A stretch of DNA of 23,466 nt, taken from assembly GCA_910579115.1 (NCBI GenBank), contig CAJTSO010000001.1, forward strand, positions 72,577 to 96,042, read 5' to 3'. Both the position numbers and the translations under genes were made by a program. Source of the DNA: an uncultured Selenomonadaceae bacterium. Lineage in GTDB: Bacteria > Bacillota > Negativicutes > Selenomonadales > Selenomonadaceae. The notes under the pieces were generated by a model, which was not told the origin of the DNA, searched no databases, and saw only the letters and a list, made by a program, of their open reading frames with translations. Position 1 is the first letter of the stretch, and each line of letters begins with the position of its first letter. Shown in pieces: positions 7,743 to 17,248 of this stretch.

Positions 7743-10700
7743 TTATTCATCATAGAGACCGTCATCAGAGGCATCAAGGGCATCGTCAACGAAGCTGCGT
7801 TCTTCGGCTTCAGCCATCTCATCAAGGGAGCTGAACTGAGCAATCAGGTCGTCGCCGTCAAGATCGCCATTATCACGAGTTTCGTCCTCTTCTGCCGGAG
7901 CGGCAACCTCAGGGGCAACGCCGCGGACATCCAGACCCAAATCATCGGCAGCATCGACCGTATCCTCGTCTTCCTCATCACGGATCTCAATTTCCTTGGC
8001 ATCTTCAGAAAGAACCTTAATATCAAGACCGATGGACTGAAGCTCCTTGATGAGAACTTTGAAGGACTCAGGAACACCAGGCTCAGGTATATTCTCGCCT
8101 TTGACGATAGACTCGTAGGTCTTGACGCGGCCCACAACATCATCGGACTTAACGGTAAGAATTTCCTGGAGGGTATGGGCAGCGCCGTAAGCCTCGAGGG
8201 CCCAAACCTCCATCTCACCGAAGCGCTGACCGCCGAACTGGGCCTTACCACCCAGCGGCTGCTGGGTAACGAGGGAGTACGGACCGGTGGAACGGGCATG
8301 GATCTTATCATCAACGAGATGATGCAGCTTCAACATATAAACGCAACCAACGGTCACCCTGCTCTTGAACGGTTCCCCGGTGCGGCCATCATAGAGGATG
8401 GTCTTGCCGTCTTCAGGCAGACCGGCAGCCTTAATCGTGCCGAAAACCTCCTCCTCGCCCGCCCCATCAAATACCGGAGTAGCAATGTGGATACCGGCAA
8501 CATCCGGAACCAGCATCCCGTTCTTATCAAAATCATAGCCTACATCCCGAAGACGCTGCTCAACCGCCGGGTCGCCATTTTTAATCTGGACACCCAGCTC
8601 ACGGACAGCCATACCGAGGTGCGTCTCCAGAATCTGCCCGATATTCATGCGGCTGGGAACGCCCAACGGGTTAAGCACGATATCTACCGGCGTGCCATCT
8701 GGCAAGAAGGGCATATCCTCCTGACGCATAATGCGGGAAACGACACCCTTGTTCCCATGGCGGCCGGACATCTTATCGCCTACGGAAATCTTACGTTTCT
8801 GGGCAATGTAAACCCGGACAAGACGGTTTACTCCCGGCGGAAGCTCGTCATTATTTTCCCTGGAGAAAATCTTAACATCGACGATTTTTCCGGCTTCGCC
8901 GTGCGGCACTCTTAGGGATGTATCACGGACTTCACGGGCCTTCTCGCCAAAAATCGCCCGAAGGAGCTGTTCCTCATTGGTAAGCTCGGTTTCCCCCTTG
9001 GGGGTGACCTTACCCACCAAAATATCGCCGGGACGGACTTCGGCGCCAACGCGAATGATACCCTCGCTGTTCAGATCCTTCAGCGCTTCCTCCGAAACAT
9101 TGGGAATCTCCCTGGTAATTTCCTCCGGGCCAAGCTTTGTATCACGGGCATCGCACTCGTATTCCTCAATGTGGATCGATGTGTACAGGTCACGCTTTAC
9201 AAGGTTTTCATTCAGGAGGACGGCGTCCTCATAGTTGTAGCCTTCCCAGGGCATATAGGCAACGATGATGTTGTAGCCCAGCGCCAGCTCGCCGTGGTCA
9301 GTTGCCGGGCCATCAGCAATAGGCTGTCCGGCCGATACCCGGTCACCCTTATATACGATAGGTATCTGATTTATGCAGGTTCCCTGATTGGAACGCAGGA
9401 ATTTCTGAAGCTTGTAGCTGTCAATATCCCCATTGTCAGCGCGGACCTTGATCGTATCCGCTGTGACATATATGACTTCGCCGTCATGCCTTGCCAAAAT
9501 CATAACGCCGGAATCACAGGCGGCCTTGTACTCCATACCGGTACCCACCAACGGCGCCTGGGTACGGAGAAGAGGCACAGCCTGACGCTGCATATTTGCC
9601 CCCATGAGGGCGCGGTTGGCATCATCGTTCTCAAGAAACGGAATCATGGCGGTTGCGATGGACACCACCTGTTTAGGCGACACGTCCATGTAATCTACCC
9701 GCTCTTTCGCTACCAGCATGGTATCCTGATGATAGCGGGCCGTGACGCGGGCATTAACGAAGTTGCCATTCTCGTCCAGGGGTTCATTTGCCTGGGCGAT
9801 TACGATATCCTCTTCCTCATCGGCCGTCAGATATCTGACATCCTCGGTAACGACGCCGGTCTTCTTATCCACGCGGCGATAAGGCGTTTCCATGAAGCCG
9901 AAGCGGTTCACCTTCGCATAGTTGGATAGAGAACCGATAAGACCAATGTTTGGCCCTTCCGGCGTCTCAATGGGGCACATACGGCCGTAATGGGAGTTGT
10001 GAACATCCCGCACTTCAAAGCCTGCCCGCTCACGGGAAAGTCCACCCGGTCCAAGGGCAGACAGGCGGCGCTTGTGAGTCAGCTCAGACAGGGGGTTGTG
10101 CTGATCCATAAACTGGGACAGCTGGGAGGAACCAAAGAATTCCTTAACTGCTGCCACAATGGGACGAATATTGATAAGGCTTGAAGGATTAAGGTTTTCG
10201 GAATCGGAAGTGGACATCCGCTCACGAACTACCCGTTCCACCCGGGAAAGTCCGATCCTGTACTGGTTTTGCAGGAGCTCGCCTACAGAGCGAACCCGGC
10301 GGTTGCCCAAATGGTCGATATCATCAGTCCTGCCTGCACCATTCATCAGGTTCAGCAGATAGCTGATAGCGGCAATGATATCCTCATGGGTGATAGTGCG
10401 TTTATAGTAATCAAGGGTACGGGAACAAATCATCTTCATGCGGGAAGAATCATCGCCGGGAACAGCCTTTACATATACTACGATGGGGCCTTCAGCGCCG
10501 AAGAGCGCGTCCTCCCGATCAACGGGGATAGCATCGACCATGCCGCGTTCAATCATCGTATCAGCCGGCAGGACAATCTCGCCCGTCTCCCGGTCAACGA
10601 TGGGCTCCGCCAGAACATGACCGATGATCCGGCGGCGCCAGCCCAGCTTTTTCGTAATCTTATACCGGCCTACTGTAGCCAGGTCATAGCGCTTCGGATC

Positions 10701-11477
10701 GAAGAACAGCGAGCGCAAAAGCTGCTCGGAGTTATCGACAGTCGGCGGCTCACCGGGACGGAGGCGGCGGTAAATTTCAATGAGGGCTTCTTCCCTTGAA
10801 GCGGTATTATCCCGCTCCAAAATGGACATGATGTAGGGCTCCTCATCAAAGAGAGCGGCAATGTCCTCATTCTTGGCAAAGCCCAAGGCTCTGAGAAAAA
10901 TAGAAACCGGCAAACGGCGGGTACGGTCAATGCGGACATTGATCATATCGCTGACATCGGTCTCAAGCTCGATCCAGGCGCCACGGTTAGGAATAACCGT
11001 AGCCCGGTAGAGCTTTTTGCCGGAAGCATCGATCTCTTCCTCATAGTAGGCACCGGGGGAGCGAACCAGCTGGCTCACGATTACCCGTTCCGCACCATTT
11101 ATGATGAAGGTACCGGTATCGGTCATAATGGGGAAATCACCCATGAACACTTCATTTTCGATGATTTCGTCTGCTTTTTGCTTATTGACAAGCCTTACAT
11201 TCACCCGCAGCGGCGCTGCCATGGTGACATCTCGTTCCTTACATTCATCCAGCTCATATTTCAGCTCACCCAAACGAAAGGACCCGAAAGAAAGCTCATA
11301 GTTACCAGTGAAGTCGGAAATAGGAGAAATATCCCGGAAGATTTCTGCCAGGCCTTCCTCAAGGAACCACTTGTAGGAATTCTTCTGGATGTCGAGCAGA
11401 TTCGGCATCTCCATGACTTCTTTAATCTTGGCATAGCTATACCTGGTTCTCTTACCAACCGGCACAGGATTAAACAA
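7743..11477 (-). CDS. rpoB: DNA-directed RNA polymerase subunit beta
   Basis: The 1244-residue beta subunit forms the catalytic core with RpoC. Recognisable parts are the N-terminal [13 protein letters not shown], the fork/rifampicin pocket at about 449-480, the RGMVDAIPV and [11 protein letters not shown] regions, the [15 protein letters not shown] block, and a C-terminal clamp region followed by an acidic tail. In the rifampicin pocket the residues aligned with E. coli Asp516, His526 and Ser531 are the usual Asp458, His468 and Ser473, so no classical resistance change is visible. The start is TTG at 11477 with AGGGGTGA upstream. A strong promoter lies about 150 bases upstream. No rplL precedes it; larE does, which differs from the usual rplKAJL-rpoBC order. 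Confidence 0.99.
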   Translation of the reverse strand: MFNPVPVGKRTRYSYAKIKEVMEMPNLLDIQKNSYKWFLEEGLAEIFRDISPISDFTGNYELSFGSFRLGELKYELDECKERDVTMAAPLRVNVRLVNKQKADEIIENEVFMGDFPIMTDTGTFIINGAERVIVSQLVRSPGAYYEEEIDASGKKLYRATVIPNRGAWIELETDVSDMINVRIDRTRRLPVSIFLRALGFAKNEDIAALFDEEPYIMSILERDNTASREEALIEIYRRLRPGEPPTVDNSEQLLRSLFFDPKRYDLATVGRYKITKKLGWRRRIIGHVLAEPIVDRETGEIVLPADTMIERGMVDAIPVDREDALFGAEGPIVVYVKAVPGDDSSRMKMICSRTLDYYKRTITHEDIIAAISYLLNLMNGAGRTDDIDHLGNRRVRSVGELLQNQYRIGLSRVERVVRERMSTSDSENLNPSSLINIRPIVAAVKEFFGSSQLSQFMDQHNPLSELTHKRRLSALGPGGLSRERAGFEVRDVHNSHYGRMCPIETPEGPNIGLIGSLSNYAKVNRFGFMETPYRRVDKKTGVVTEDVRYLTADEEEDIVIAQANEPLDENGNFVNARVTARYHQDTMLVAKERVDYMDVSPKQVVSIATAMIPFLENDDANRALMGANMQRQAVPLLRTQAPLVGTGMEYKAACDSGVMILARHDGEVIYVTADTIKVRADNGDIDSYKLQKFLRSNQGTCINQIPIVYKGDRVSAGQPIADGPATDHGELALGYNIIVAYMPWEGYNYEDAVLLNENLVKRDLYTSIHIEEYECDARDTKLGPEEITREIPNVSEEALKDLNSEGIIRVGAEVRPGDILVGKVTPKGETELTNEEQLLRAIFGEKAREVRDTSLRVPHGEAGKIVDVKIFSRENNDELPPGVNRLVRVYIAQKRKISVGDKMSGRHGNKGVVSRIMRQEDMPFLPDGTPVDIVLNPLGVPSRMNIGQILETHLGMAVRELGVQIKNGDPAVEQRLRDVGYDFDKNGMLVPDVAGIHIATPVFDGAGEEEVFGTIKAAGLPEDGKTILYDGRTGEPFKSRVTVGCVYMLKLHHLVDDKIHARSTGPYSLVTQQPLGGKAQFGGQRFGEMEVWALEAYGAAHTLQEILTVKSDDVVGRVKTYESIVKGENIPEPGVPESFKVLIKELQSIGLDIKVLSEDAKEIEIRDEEDEDTVDAADDLGLDVRGVAPEVAAPAEEDETRDNGDLDGDDLIAQFSSLDEMAEAEERSFVDDALDASDDGLYDE

Positions 11478-11499
11478 AGACCTTCACCCCTCAGCCAAA

Positions 11500-11514
11500 T
11501 TTAGTGACACTAAA
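11500..11514. repeat. Palindrome in the rpoB untranslated leader
   Basis: TTTAGTG and CACTAAA flank a single A, making a perfect 15-base palindrome between the rpoB promoter and ribosome-binding site. As RNA it could form only a 5-bp stem with a 5-base loop. It could be a protein-binding site or chance. Confidence 0.3.
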
Positions 11515-11627
11515 AAACGGAAAAAAGAGGACTTTTTCCAATTTCTTTCCGCCGTCTATATAAAAAAGTGCAAGGGCAGATAACATCCACCCAAAATGCA
11601 CAATACCGCTACTTTATGCAATTGTAA

Positions 11628-11656
11628 ATCATATCATCATAAAAACAGCCTGTCAA
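11628..11656 (-). promoter_or_regulatory. Strong sigma-70 promoter of rpoBC
   Basis: On the minus strand a perfect TTGACA (11656-11651) is followed after 17 bases by TATGAT (11633-11628). The transcript would start near 11621, giving a leader of about 145 nt. The -35 box starts only 15 bases after the larE stop, and I see no terminator between larE and rpoB, so lar transcripts may read into rpoBC. Confidence 0.87.
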
Positions 11657-11670
11657 TAAAATTCCCATTT

Positions 11671-12496
11671 TTATTTTACCTTATCCTTCAGGCAAACATC
11701 CATACTCCCGGAACGGAAACCCTCCAGATCCAAGGTTATGTAACCAAAGCCCAGTCCTTTGAGATATTTTATAACGGACTCCCGGTTCTCCGGACTGGTT
11801 AATTTCGACAGGGCTTCCCCGTCCACCTCAAGGCGGGCAATATTCCCATGACACCGGAGGCGAACATTGCGGAGTCCCAGACTCCTGATATACTTTTCCC
11901 CTTCATCGATCCGCCGGAGCGTACCGTAGTCCACTTTCTGCCCATAAGGAAGTCTCGTGATAAGGCAAGCTGCCGAAGGCTTTTGAGCAGAGGCAAGACC
12001 GTATTCCTCTGCCATCCGCCGAACCTCCGGCTTTGTAAGCCCCGCCACCGCCAGAGGACTGACTATTCCCAGCTCGGCCAGGGCTTTCAGCCCGGGCCGG
12101 TATTCCTTCAGGTCATCGGCATTTGTTCCGTCAAGAAACATCGCTCTCTCAGAGGGCGGTGCCTCTGACAGAATGCTGGCCTTAATCTTTGAAAACATCG
12201 TCTTCTTACACAGATAACAACGGTTCACGGGATTATCTTCTATCCCTGCCTCTCTCAGCTCATCCACATCTACCAGCCGGTGAACCGCTCCCAGCTTTTC
12301 TGCCGTCTGCATCGCTTCCTGCCATTCCCCAAGGGGATGGAGCAGTGTGCGGGCCGTGACGATTACCTTCCGCTGCCTCCAAGGCCAGCCGAAGGACCAG
12401 GGAGGAATCCACTCCGCCGGAATAGGCCACGACAATATTGTCGTACCCTTTCGCATAGGCAACGAACAGCTTTCTAATTCCCTGCGCCTCTGACAA
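11671..12496 (-). pseudogene. larE: ATP-dependent sacrificial sulfur transferase LarE, interrupted by a frameshift
   Basis: LarE activates the carboxylated pyridinium nucleotide with ATP and inserts sulfur during nickel-pincer cofactor synthesis. The N-terminal frame carries the PP-loop AYSGGVDSSLVLRLALEAA. The downstream frame carries the rest, from KVIVTARTLLHP through NRCYLCKK, DDLKEYRPGLKA, AACLITRLPYGQ and LEGFRSGSMD to the stop at 11671. The two frames join at about 12366-12376. The total of 826 bases is one more than a multiple of three, so one extra or two missing bases would explain it; the repaired protein would be about 274 residues, the family's normal length. There is no homopolymer at the joint. 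I prefer TTG at 12496 as start because GGAGAGG precedes it at good spacing; it overlaps the end of larC. Three cysteines (CxxC at 12208-12219, Cys at 11965-11967) suggest the iron-sulfur form of LarE. A sequencing error cannot be excluded. Confidence 0.85.
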
Positions 12497-13826
12497 TTTC
12501 GTATACCTCTCCAAAGGGACGCCCTGATTTTTCCGCCAGCTCTGCCACGCTGCCGTATTCAGGAATCCGCCGGCAAAAATCCTTTCCCTTTACTTCTTTG
12601 AGCCTTGCCTCTCCCAGCTCTGTCGTAACGGTAACGACCTCTCTGGGCAGAAATGTCCTTTCCAATCGTCGGCGGCGAATGCCAATGGTCGTCGTCTCCC
12701 GGAAAATAATATCTTCCATTACATCCTGCTTTTCCCTGTCACAGATTACCTGCAGCAGAAAAGCCGGACGGTTCTTCTTCATGTAGATCGGCTGGAAAAA
12801 GGCATCCCTTGCTCCGGCCAGCAGCAGCTTTTCAAGGGTATAACCCATCGCTTCTCCGGTTGTATCATCAATATTTGTTTCAAGCACTGTCACTTCATCG
12901 TGAAGGTACCCGTCATCGGCCTCATCACTGTCGATGATCATCGCCCGCAGGAAGGAAGGCCGCTCATAGGCCCGCTTCCCCGCCCCGAGCCCCACCTTTT
13001 CAACGCAGAACGCGCCTGGCAGCCAATCGCCGGTCTTAATAGCGGCCGCAACAGCCGCCCCGGTAGGCGTCACCAACTCTCCCCTCATGTCCGTGATACG
13101 CAGCTTCAGTCCTGATGCTGCCGCAATATTCACCACCGCCGGTACAGGTACAGGCAGCATCCCGTGCTGACAGCGGATAGAGCCGGTGCCTTCGCACAAT
13201 TCCCGCACGATGCAGCCCAGCCTGTCAGGATAACCAAGATTGTCAAGGCAAACGGCCACCGCCGTGATGTCCACGATGGAATCCACTGCTCCCACTTCAT
13301 GGAAGTGGACTTCCTCCCGGGGAACACCATGAGCCTTTGCTTCCGCATCGGCAATAACATCAAAAATTTTCTTTGCCAGGCCCCTGGCTCCCTCTGTCAT
13401 GGGAGTTTTGTCGAGAATCTCCATTATTTCAGGCAGGCCCCGATGAGCATGGGTATGATGATGTTCATGGGGCTCATGGTCTTGACCATGCTGATGGTCA
13501 AGACCATGTTCACACTCACGATTGCGGCTGTGTTCATGGCAATGGCCGTGGTCGTGTCCTTCTTTATGGTGACCATGGTCTCCATAAAGGTACGCTATGT
13601 CGTGGTCATGATTTTCATGATCCCTGTCAAGAATGACATCGAAGTCGCAAAGCTCGAGGCCCGCTTTTTTTACCCGGGAGATTTTAATCGAAAAACCATC
13701 AGCCGGAAGACCGGCCAAAACCTTCTCCAGCACCTGACGGTCTGCCCCCAGATCAATCAGAGCCGCCACCATCATATCGCCGCTGATTCCCGTTTCACAT
13801 TCAAGATAAAGATTTCTGTCACTCAT
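12474..13826 (-). CDS. larC: Nickel insertion enzyme LarC (pyridinium-3,5-bisthiocarboxylate nickel chelatase)
   Basis: LarC inserts nickel into the pincer nucleotide in a CTP-dependent reaction. The 450 residues begin LYLECETGISGDMMVAAL, followed by EVHFHEVGAVDSIVDI, ELVTPTGAA and VTVLETNIDDTTGEAMGY, all typical of the family. Residues 70-128 form a histidine-rich loop with 21 His in 59 residues, probably nickel-binding or storing. In Lactobacillus plantarum the LarC1 and LarC2 parts are joined by a programmed frameshift; here they are one uninterrupted ORF. The ATG at 13826 overlaps the larB stop by eight bases and the 3' end overlaps larE, so the three genes are probably translated as a coupled unit. 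The His-rich region also contains a perfect 15-bp inverted repeat in the DNA. Confidence 0.96.
   Translation of the reverse strand: MSDRNLYLECETGISGDMMVAALIDLGADRQVLEKVLAGLPADGFSIKISRVKKAGLELCDFDVILDRDHENHDHDIAYLYGDHGHHKEGHDHGHCHEHSRNRECEHGLDHQHGQDHEPHEHHHTHAHRGLPEIMEILDKTPMTEGARGLAKKIFDVIADAEAKAHGVPREEVHFHEVGAVDSIVDITAVAVCLDNLGYPDRLGCIVRELCEGTGSIRCQHGMLPVPVPAVVNIAAASGLKLRITDMRGELVTPTGAAVAAAIKTGDWLPGAFCVEKVGLGAGKRAYERPSFLRAMIIDSDEADDGYLHDEVTVLETNIDDTTGEAMGYTLEKLLLAGARDAFFQPIYMKKNRPAFLLQVICDREKQDVMEDIIFRETTTIGIRRRRLERTFLPREVVTVTTELGEARLKEVKGKDFCRRIPEYGSVAELAEKSGRPFGEVYEIVRGAGN
13475..13508. repeat. Perfect 15-bp inverted repeat inside larC
   Basis: CATGGTCTTGACCAT and its exact reverse complement are separated by four bases (GCTG). 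It lies in the codons for the His-rich loop (around residues 107-117, HGLDHQHGQDH) and would form a strong hairpin in the larC mRNA. Confidence 0.8.
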
Positions 13827-14574
13827 TTTTTACCCCCAGCCGGTTTATTTGTCCAGCGATAAATCCAGCGCCGTATCCGTTATCGATATTTACTACCGCC
13901 ACGCTGTTGGCGCAGGAATTTATCATCGTCAGCAAGGCGGACAGACCATGAAAGCTGGCCCCATAGCCTACCGATGTAGGCACCGCGATGACCGGCTTGT
14001 CCACCAGTCCCCCGATGACGCTGGCCAGCGCTCCCTCCATGCCCGCTATGGCAATAACGCAGTTTGCCTTTTGCAGCAGCTCAGCCTTGTCCAGCAGGCG
14101 GTGTATTCCGGTGACTCCCGCATCAAAAACTCTCTCTACCCGGTTGCCGAAAAACTCTGCCGTCTGAGCAGCCTCCTCCGCCACGGGAATATCGGCTGTC
14201 CCAGCGGTACAAACTACTATCAGTCCTCTTTTTTTCTTGTCCTGCTTCTCAATTTTCAGGATTCGCGACAGCTTATCGTACTCCACCTCAACGGCGGGCA
14301 TTGCCTCCCTCACCTTTTTATACTGCTCTTCCGCAGCTCTTGTCCCCAGCACCTCGCCGTTGGTCCCATGGAGGGTTTGAAATATCTTTATCAAATGTTC
14401 GTCAGCCTTTCCCTGACAAAACACCACCTCAGGATAACCGGCCCGGACAGCCCTGTTAAGATCCAGCCTGGCACAGCCAATATCCGCCACCGGCGGCCGC
14501 CGGAGAATGGCTTCCGCTTCCGCCACGGGCACATCTCCTGAGCGGACAGCCTCCAGTAACTCCCGTATCTGCAT
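13819..14574 (-). CDS. larB: LarB, pyridinium-3,5-biscarboxylic acid mononucleotide synthase
   Basis: LarB carboxylates and hydrolyses nicotinic acid adenine dinucleotide, the first committed step of nickel-pincer nucleotide synthesis. The 251-residue protein has an N-terminal helical part (IRELLEAVRSGDVPVAEAEAILRR) and a PurE-like C-terminal domain (VVCTAGTADIPVAEEAAQTA, VFDAGVTGIHRLL, IAGMEGALASVIGGLVDKPVIAVPTS). The family's conserved Cys in NSCANSVAVVNIDNGYGAG falls at residue 221, the number I recall for the catalytic Cys of the L. plantarum enzyme. I choose the ATG at 14574 because GGGGGA lies six bases upstream; the ATG at 14580 touches that site directly. The stop overlaps larC. The gene follows pgeF after a 46-base gap. 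Confidence 0.96.
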   Translation of the reverse strand: MQIRELLEAVRSGDVPVAEAEAILRRPPVADIGCARLDLNRAVRAGYPEVVFCQGKADEHLIKIFQTLHGTNGEVLGTRAAEEQYKKVREAMPAVEVEYDKLSRILKIEKQDKKKRGLIVVCTAGTADIPVAEEAAQTAEFFGNRVERVFDAGVTGIHRLLDKAELLQKANCVIAIAGMEGALASVIGGLVDKPVIAVPTSVGYGASFHGLSALLTMINSCANSVAVVNIDNGYGAGFIAGQINRLGVKNE

Positions 14575-14620
14575 GATCATTCCCCCTGACTCAGCTATAA
14601 ATCAACCGGCAAAAGCCGCC

Positions 14621-15454
14621 TTATTTCAAGGCAATAACCGCCCCAAGGCGGCCTGTTTCCCCTTTATCGTAACGGAAAGAGAAAAACAGCTCGTGATTGC
14701 TGTCGGTGGACACATTGGCATTACAGATATTTTCTTTTGGCACTCCTGCCTGTTCCAGCACATACCGGTTTACGGCCCAAAGGTCAAGATGCTCCTTTGC
14801 AAATCCCTCCCGGAGGACAAATCCCTGTTCTCTCGTCACAGCTTCCCCAAAGCGGGCGGTAAATATTTCGGCCAGCTCGCTGCCCACTTCATAATCAGCA
14901 CCGTTTATCGACGGCCCAATGGAGACCAGAATATCATCGGGCCTGGAGCCGTAGGCCGCTGTCATGGTTTCTACCGCCCGGGCGGCGATTGAATCGCAGC
15001 TTCCCCGCCAGCCCGCATGAACGGCCCCCACTGCCTGCTTTACCGGGTCGAAAAGCAGTACCGGCGTACAATCCGCCACAAAGACCATCAAGGGAAGGCC
15101 CGGCACATTGGTGACCATCGCGTCCGTATTACAAAGTCCTTCCGTATAAATCCTACTCCCCAGGCCGGCATCCGAAGCTGTCACTACGGCCACCCGATCA
15201 CTGTGGGTCTGCTGGGCAGTTACCAGCCGGTCAAAGTCCAGCCCCAGCACCGACAAAAAACGGCGGCGGTTTTCTACGACGGCTGACGGGTCATCCCCCA
15301 CATGAAGCGCCAGATTCAGGGAACGATAGATCCCCTGACTGACGCCACCCTGACGGGCGCTGACTGCCGCCGTTACCATCGTCCCGGGGAAAATTGAAAA
15401 TTCTCCGTACCAAAGATTTGCGCGCTCACCGTCTCCATTTCTCAAGCAAAACAT
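14621..15454 (-). CDS. pgeF: Peptidoglycan editing factor PgeF (YfiH/LACC1-like)
   Basis: Proteins of this cytoplasmic family are linked to keeping peptidoglycan precursors correct in E. coli, and related members were described as purine nucleoside-active or polyphenol oxidase enzymes, so the true substrate is uncertain. The 277 residues show the metal-binding triad: His84 in QQTHSDRV, Cys129 in VADCTPVLLFDP and His146 in VHAGWRG. The segment usually written GPSIGPCCYEV reads GPSINGADYEV here, lacking the Cys pair. The ATG at 15454 has GGAGGAAAGGA upstream. It lies 21 bases after the radical SAM gene and upstream of larB, in what looks like one transcript. Confidence 0.93.
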   Translation of the reverse strand: MFCLRNGDGERANLWYGEFSIFPGTMVTAAVSARQGGVSQGIYRSLNLALHVGDDPSAVVENRRRFLSVLGLDFDRLVTAQQTHSDRVAVVTASDAGLGSRIYTEGLCNTDAMVTNVPGLPLMVFVADCTPVLLFDPVKQAVGAVHAGWRGSCDSIAARAVETMTAAYGSRPDDILVSIGPSINGADYEVGSELAEIFTARFGEAVTREQGFVLREGFAKEHLDLWAVNRYVLEQAGVPKENICNANVSTDSNHELFFSFRYDKGETGRLGAVIALK

Positions 15455-15475
15455 TATTTATCCTTTCCTCCAGCC

Positions 15476-17218
15476 TCAGGAACAGACTCCGCACCGCCTG
15501 CAACCGTCAAAACACATCATCGTCGACTTTCTCTCCCGGGCCCTCTCCAGCTCCTGCAGGAGATACTCCCGCCTGACGCCGACATCGATCATTTCCCAGG
15601 GAAAGATTTCTCCTTCCCCTCTTTCCCGATAAAGATAAAAACCGGCATCAACGCCTGCATCCTTCATTACCCGCAGGAAAACCTTTGCTGCTCCGCTGCC
15701 GCTATCCTCATAAGCCCGGCACAGCAGCTCGCCGATCAGCCTGTCTCCCCGGGCAAGAATTCCCTGAACATAGGCTTCCTTCAATGATTCCGTCTTAACC
15801 TCTATCCCCTTTCGCTTTGCCAGCCTGGCCTTCAAACGCTTCAGGGACTCCTCCACCACTTTTTTCCCGGCCATGGGCAGCCACTGAAAAGGAGTAAACG
15901 GTTTGGGAATAAAGGGGTTGACGCTGAGGGTAAGTGTTCCTTTGCTGCCCTCTGCCTCCATAAAATCCTTCAGCCGATGGGTTAGCTCCGCAATTTCCTC
16001 AATATCCTCCGGCTTTTCCCAGGGAAGCCCCACCATGATATACATCCGGAAATGACGGATCCCTGCGGCCACCCCCAGCTGAATCGTCTTATAGAGGTGC
16101 TCCTCCTCGATACCCTTGTTGATGACCGCCCGCATATCCCCGCTGCCCGCCTCCGGGGCGATGGTGAGGGTCTGCATTCCGCTGTCGGCCAGGGACTTCA
16201 CCAGCACCGGTGTGACTGAATCAGCCCGGAAGGAAGCCACGGACATGGACTGCCCCTCGCCCCTTATATACCGGCAGAGGGCGTCTATTTCAGGATAATC
16301 AGATATAGCGGCTCCCATCAGGCCAAACCGCTTTTTGAACTTTATCGCTTCGCTGATTTCTTGCTTCAACACCGCCAGGGAACGGCTGCGGGGACGGCGA
16401 AAAGCATACCCGGCCATACAGAAACGGCAGTGGCGGCCGCAGCCCCGCCCGGTTTCCACCAAATAGAGGTTAAACTCCGTGTCCTCGGTAACCACCACTG
16501 TGTGAGCCGGGTAATCGTCAAGATTTTTTACCCAGCGGCGGCTTATCCGCTCGGGTACTTCCGTCTCAACAGGGCTTACAGCGGTGACCCGCCCCTGCTC
16601 ATCGCAGCTCAACTCATAGAGTGCCGGCACAAAAACTCCCGGCACTGCGGCCAGCCGGCGGATCGTTTCCTGACGGGAGAGCTTTTCCTCCCGGGCTTGC
16701 TTCACGGCCTCGATTATTTCCCCCACAGTCTCCTCGCCCTCGCCGATAACGAAAGCATCGACGATAGGCGATAGCACCGCGGGATTAAAGGTTGCACAGG
16801 GGCCCCCGGCAATGACGATGGGCTCCCGCTCACCTCGTTCCGCCGCCCGTACCGTAACCCGGCCCATATCCAGCAGGAGGGGAATATTAAAATAATCCAT
16901 CTCAAAGGAGACCGCCAGCCCGACAATATCAAAATGATCCAGAGGCCGCTGATTTTCCAGGGTCATTATGGGTGTAGCCGTCCGCTGGTATTCGGCCAGT
17001 TCCCTTTTCTCCGGGAGAAAAAACCGCTCACAGACAGTATCACCGCGGCGGTTTAATATATCATAGATTATGTGAAGGCCCAAATTTGACATGCCGGTGC
17101 CGTAAACGTTCGGATAGCCCAAAGCAAATCTGACGGACCCTCCGTCACCACTGCTGCGGTAGTATCCCTGCTCCTTTGACAGGCGCTGCCGCAAGTTTTC
17201 CGCCAGCTTCCAGTTCAA
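15476..17218 (-). CDS. TIGR03960-type radical SAM protein (B12-binding-like N-terminus)
   Basis: This 580-residue protein has a cobalamin-binding-like N-terminal domain (about 1-240, with LGYPNVYGTGMSNLGLH and IAGGPCATFNPAVLSPIVDAFVIGEGEE). A radical SAM domain follows, with CGRHCRFC (Cys260, Cys264, Cys267) coordinating the iron-sulfur cluster. A Cys-rich tail (CFDGCRRCGVC) may hold another metal or cluster. The family resembles tRNA/rRNA-modifying or methylthio-transferring radical SAM enzymes, but no reaction is established that I know of. In many genomes a DUF2344 protein is fused or adjacent; none is seen here. The start is TTG at 17218 with GGAGG upstream. It lies 30 bases after nrdR. 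Confidence 0.88.
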   Translation of the reverse strand: MNWKLAENLRQRLSKEQGYYRSSGDGGSVRFALGYPNVYGTGMSNLGLHIIYDILNRRGDTVCERFFLPEKRELAEYQRTATPIMTLENQRPLDHFDIVGLAVSFEMDYFNIPLLLDMGRVTVRAAERGEREPIVIAGGPCATFNPAVLSPIVDAFVIGEGEETVGEIIEAVKQAREEKLSRQETIRRLAAVPGVFVPALYELSCDEQGRVTAVSPVETEVPERISRRWVKNLDDYPAHTVVVTEDTEFNLYLVETGRGCGRHCRFCMAGYAFRRPRSRSLAVLKQEISEAIKFKKRFGLMGAAISDYPEIDALCRYIRGEGQSMSVASFRADSVTPVLVKSLADSGMQTLTIAPEAGSGDMRAVINKGIEEEHLYKTIQLGVAAGIRHFRMYIMVGLPWEKPEDIEEIAELTHRLKDFMEAEGSKGTLTLSVNPFIPKPFTPFQWLPMAGKKVVEESLKRLKARLAKRKGIEVKTESLKEAYVQGILARGDRLIGELLCRAYEDSGSGAAKVFLRVMKDAGVDAGFYLYRERGEGEIFPWEMIDVGVRREYLLQELERARERKSTMMCFDGCRRCGVCS

Positions 17219-17248
17219 TCCTACTCCTCCAAGTACCTGTACTGCTCT

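Noticed and set aside
7053..8915. Long plus-strand ORF (620 codons) opposite the rpoC/rpoB junction
   Set aside because: It spans two real genes on the other strand, has no ribosome-binding site of note and no family motif, so it is a shadow.
12355..12380. Programmed ribosomal frameshift in larE
   Set aside because: No slippery sequence, stop codon or strong downstream structure is visible at the joint. An indel or sequencing error is simpler, so it is not claimed as recoding.
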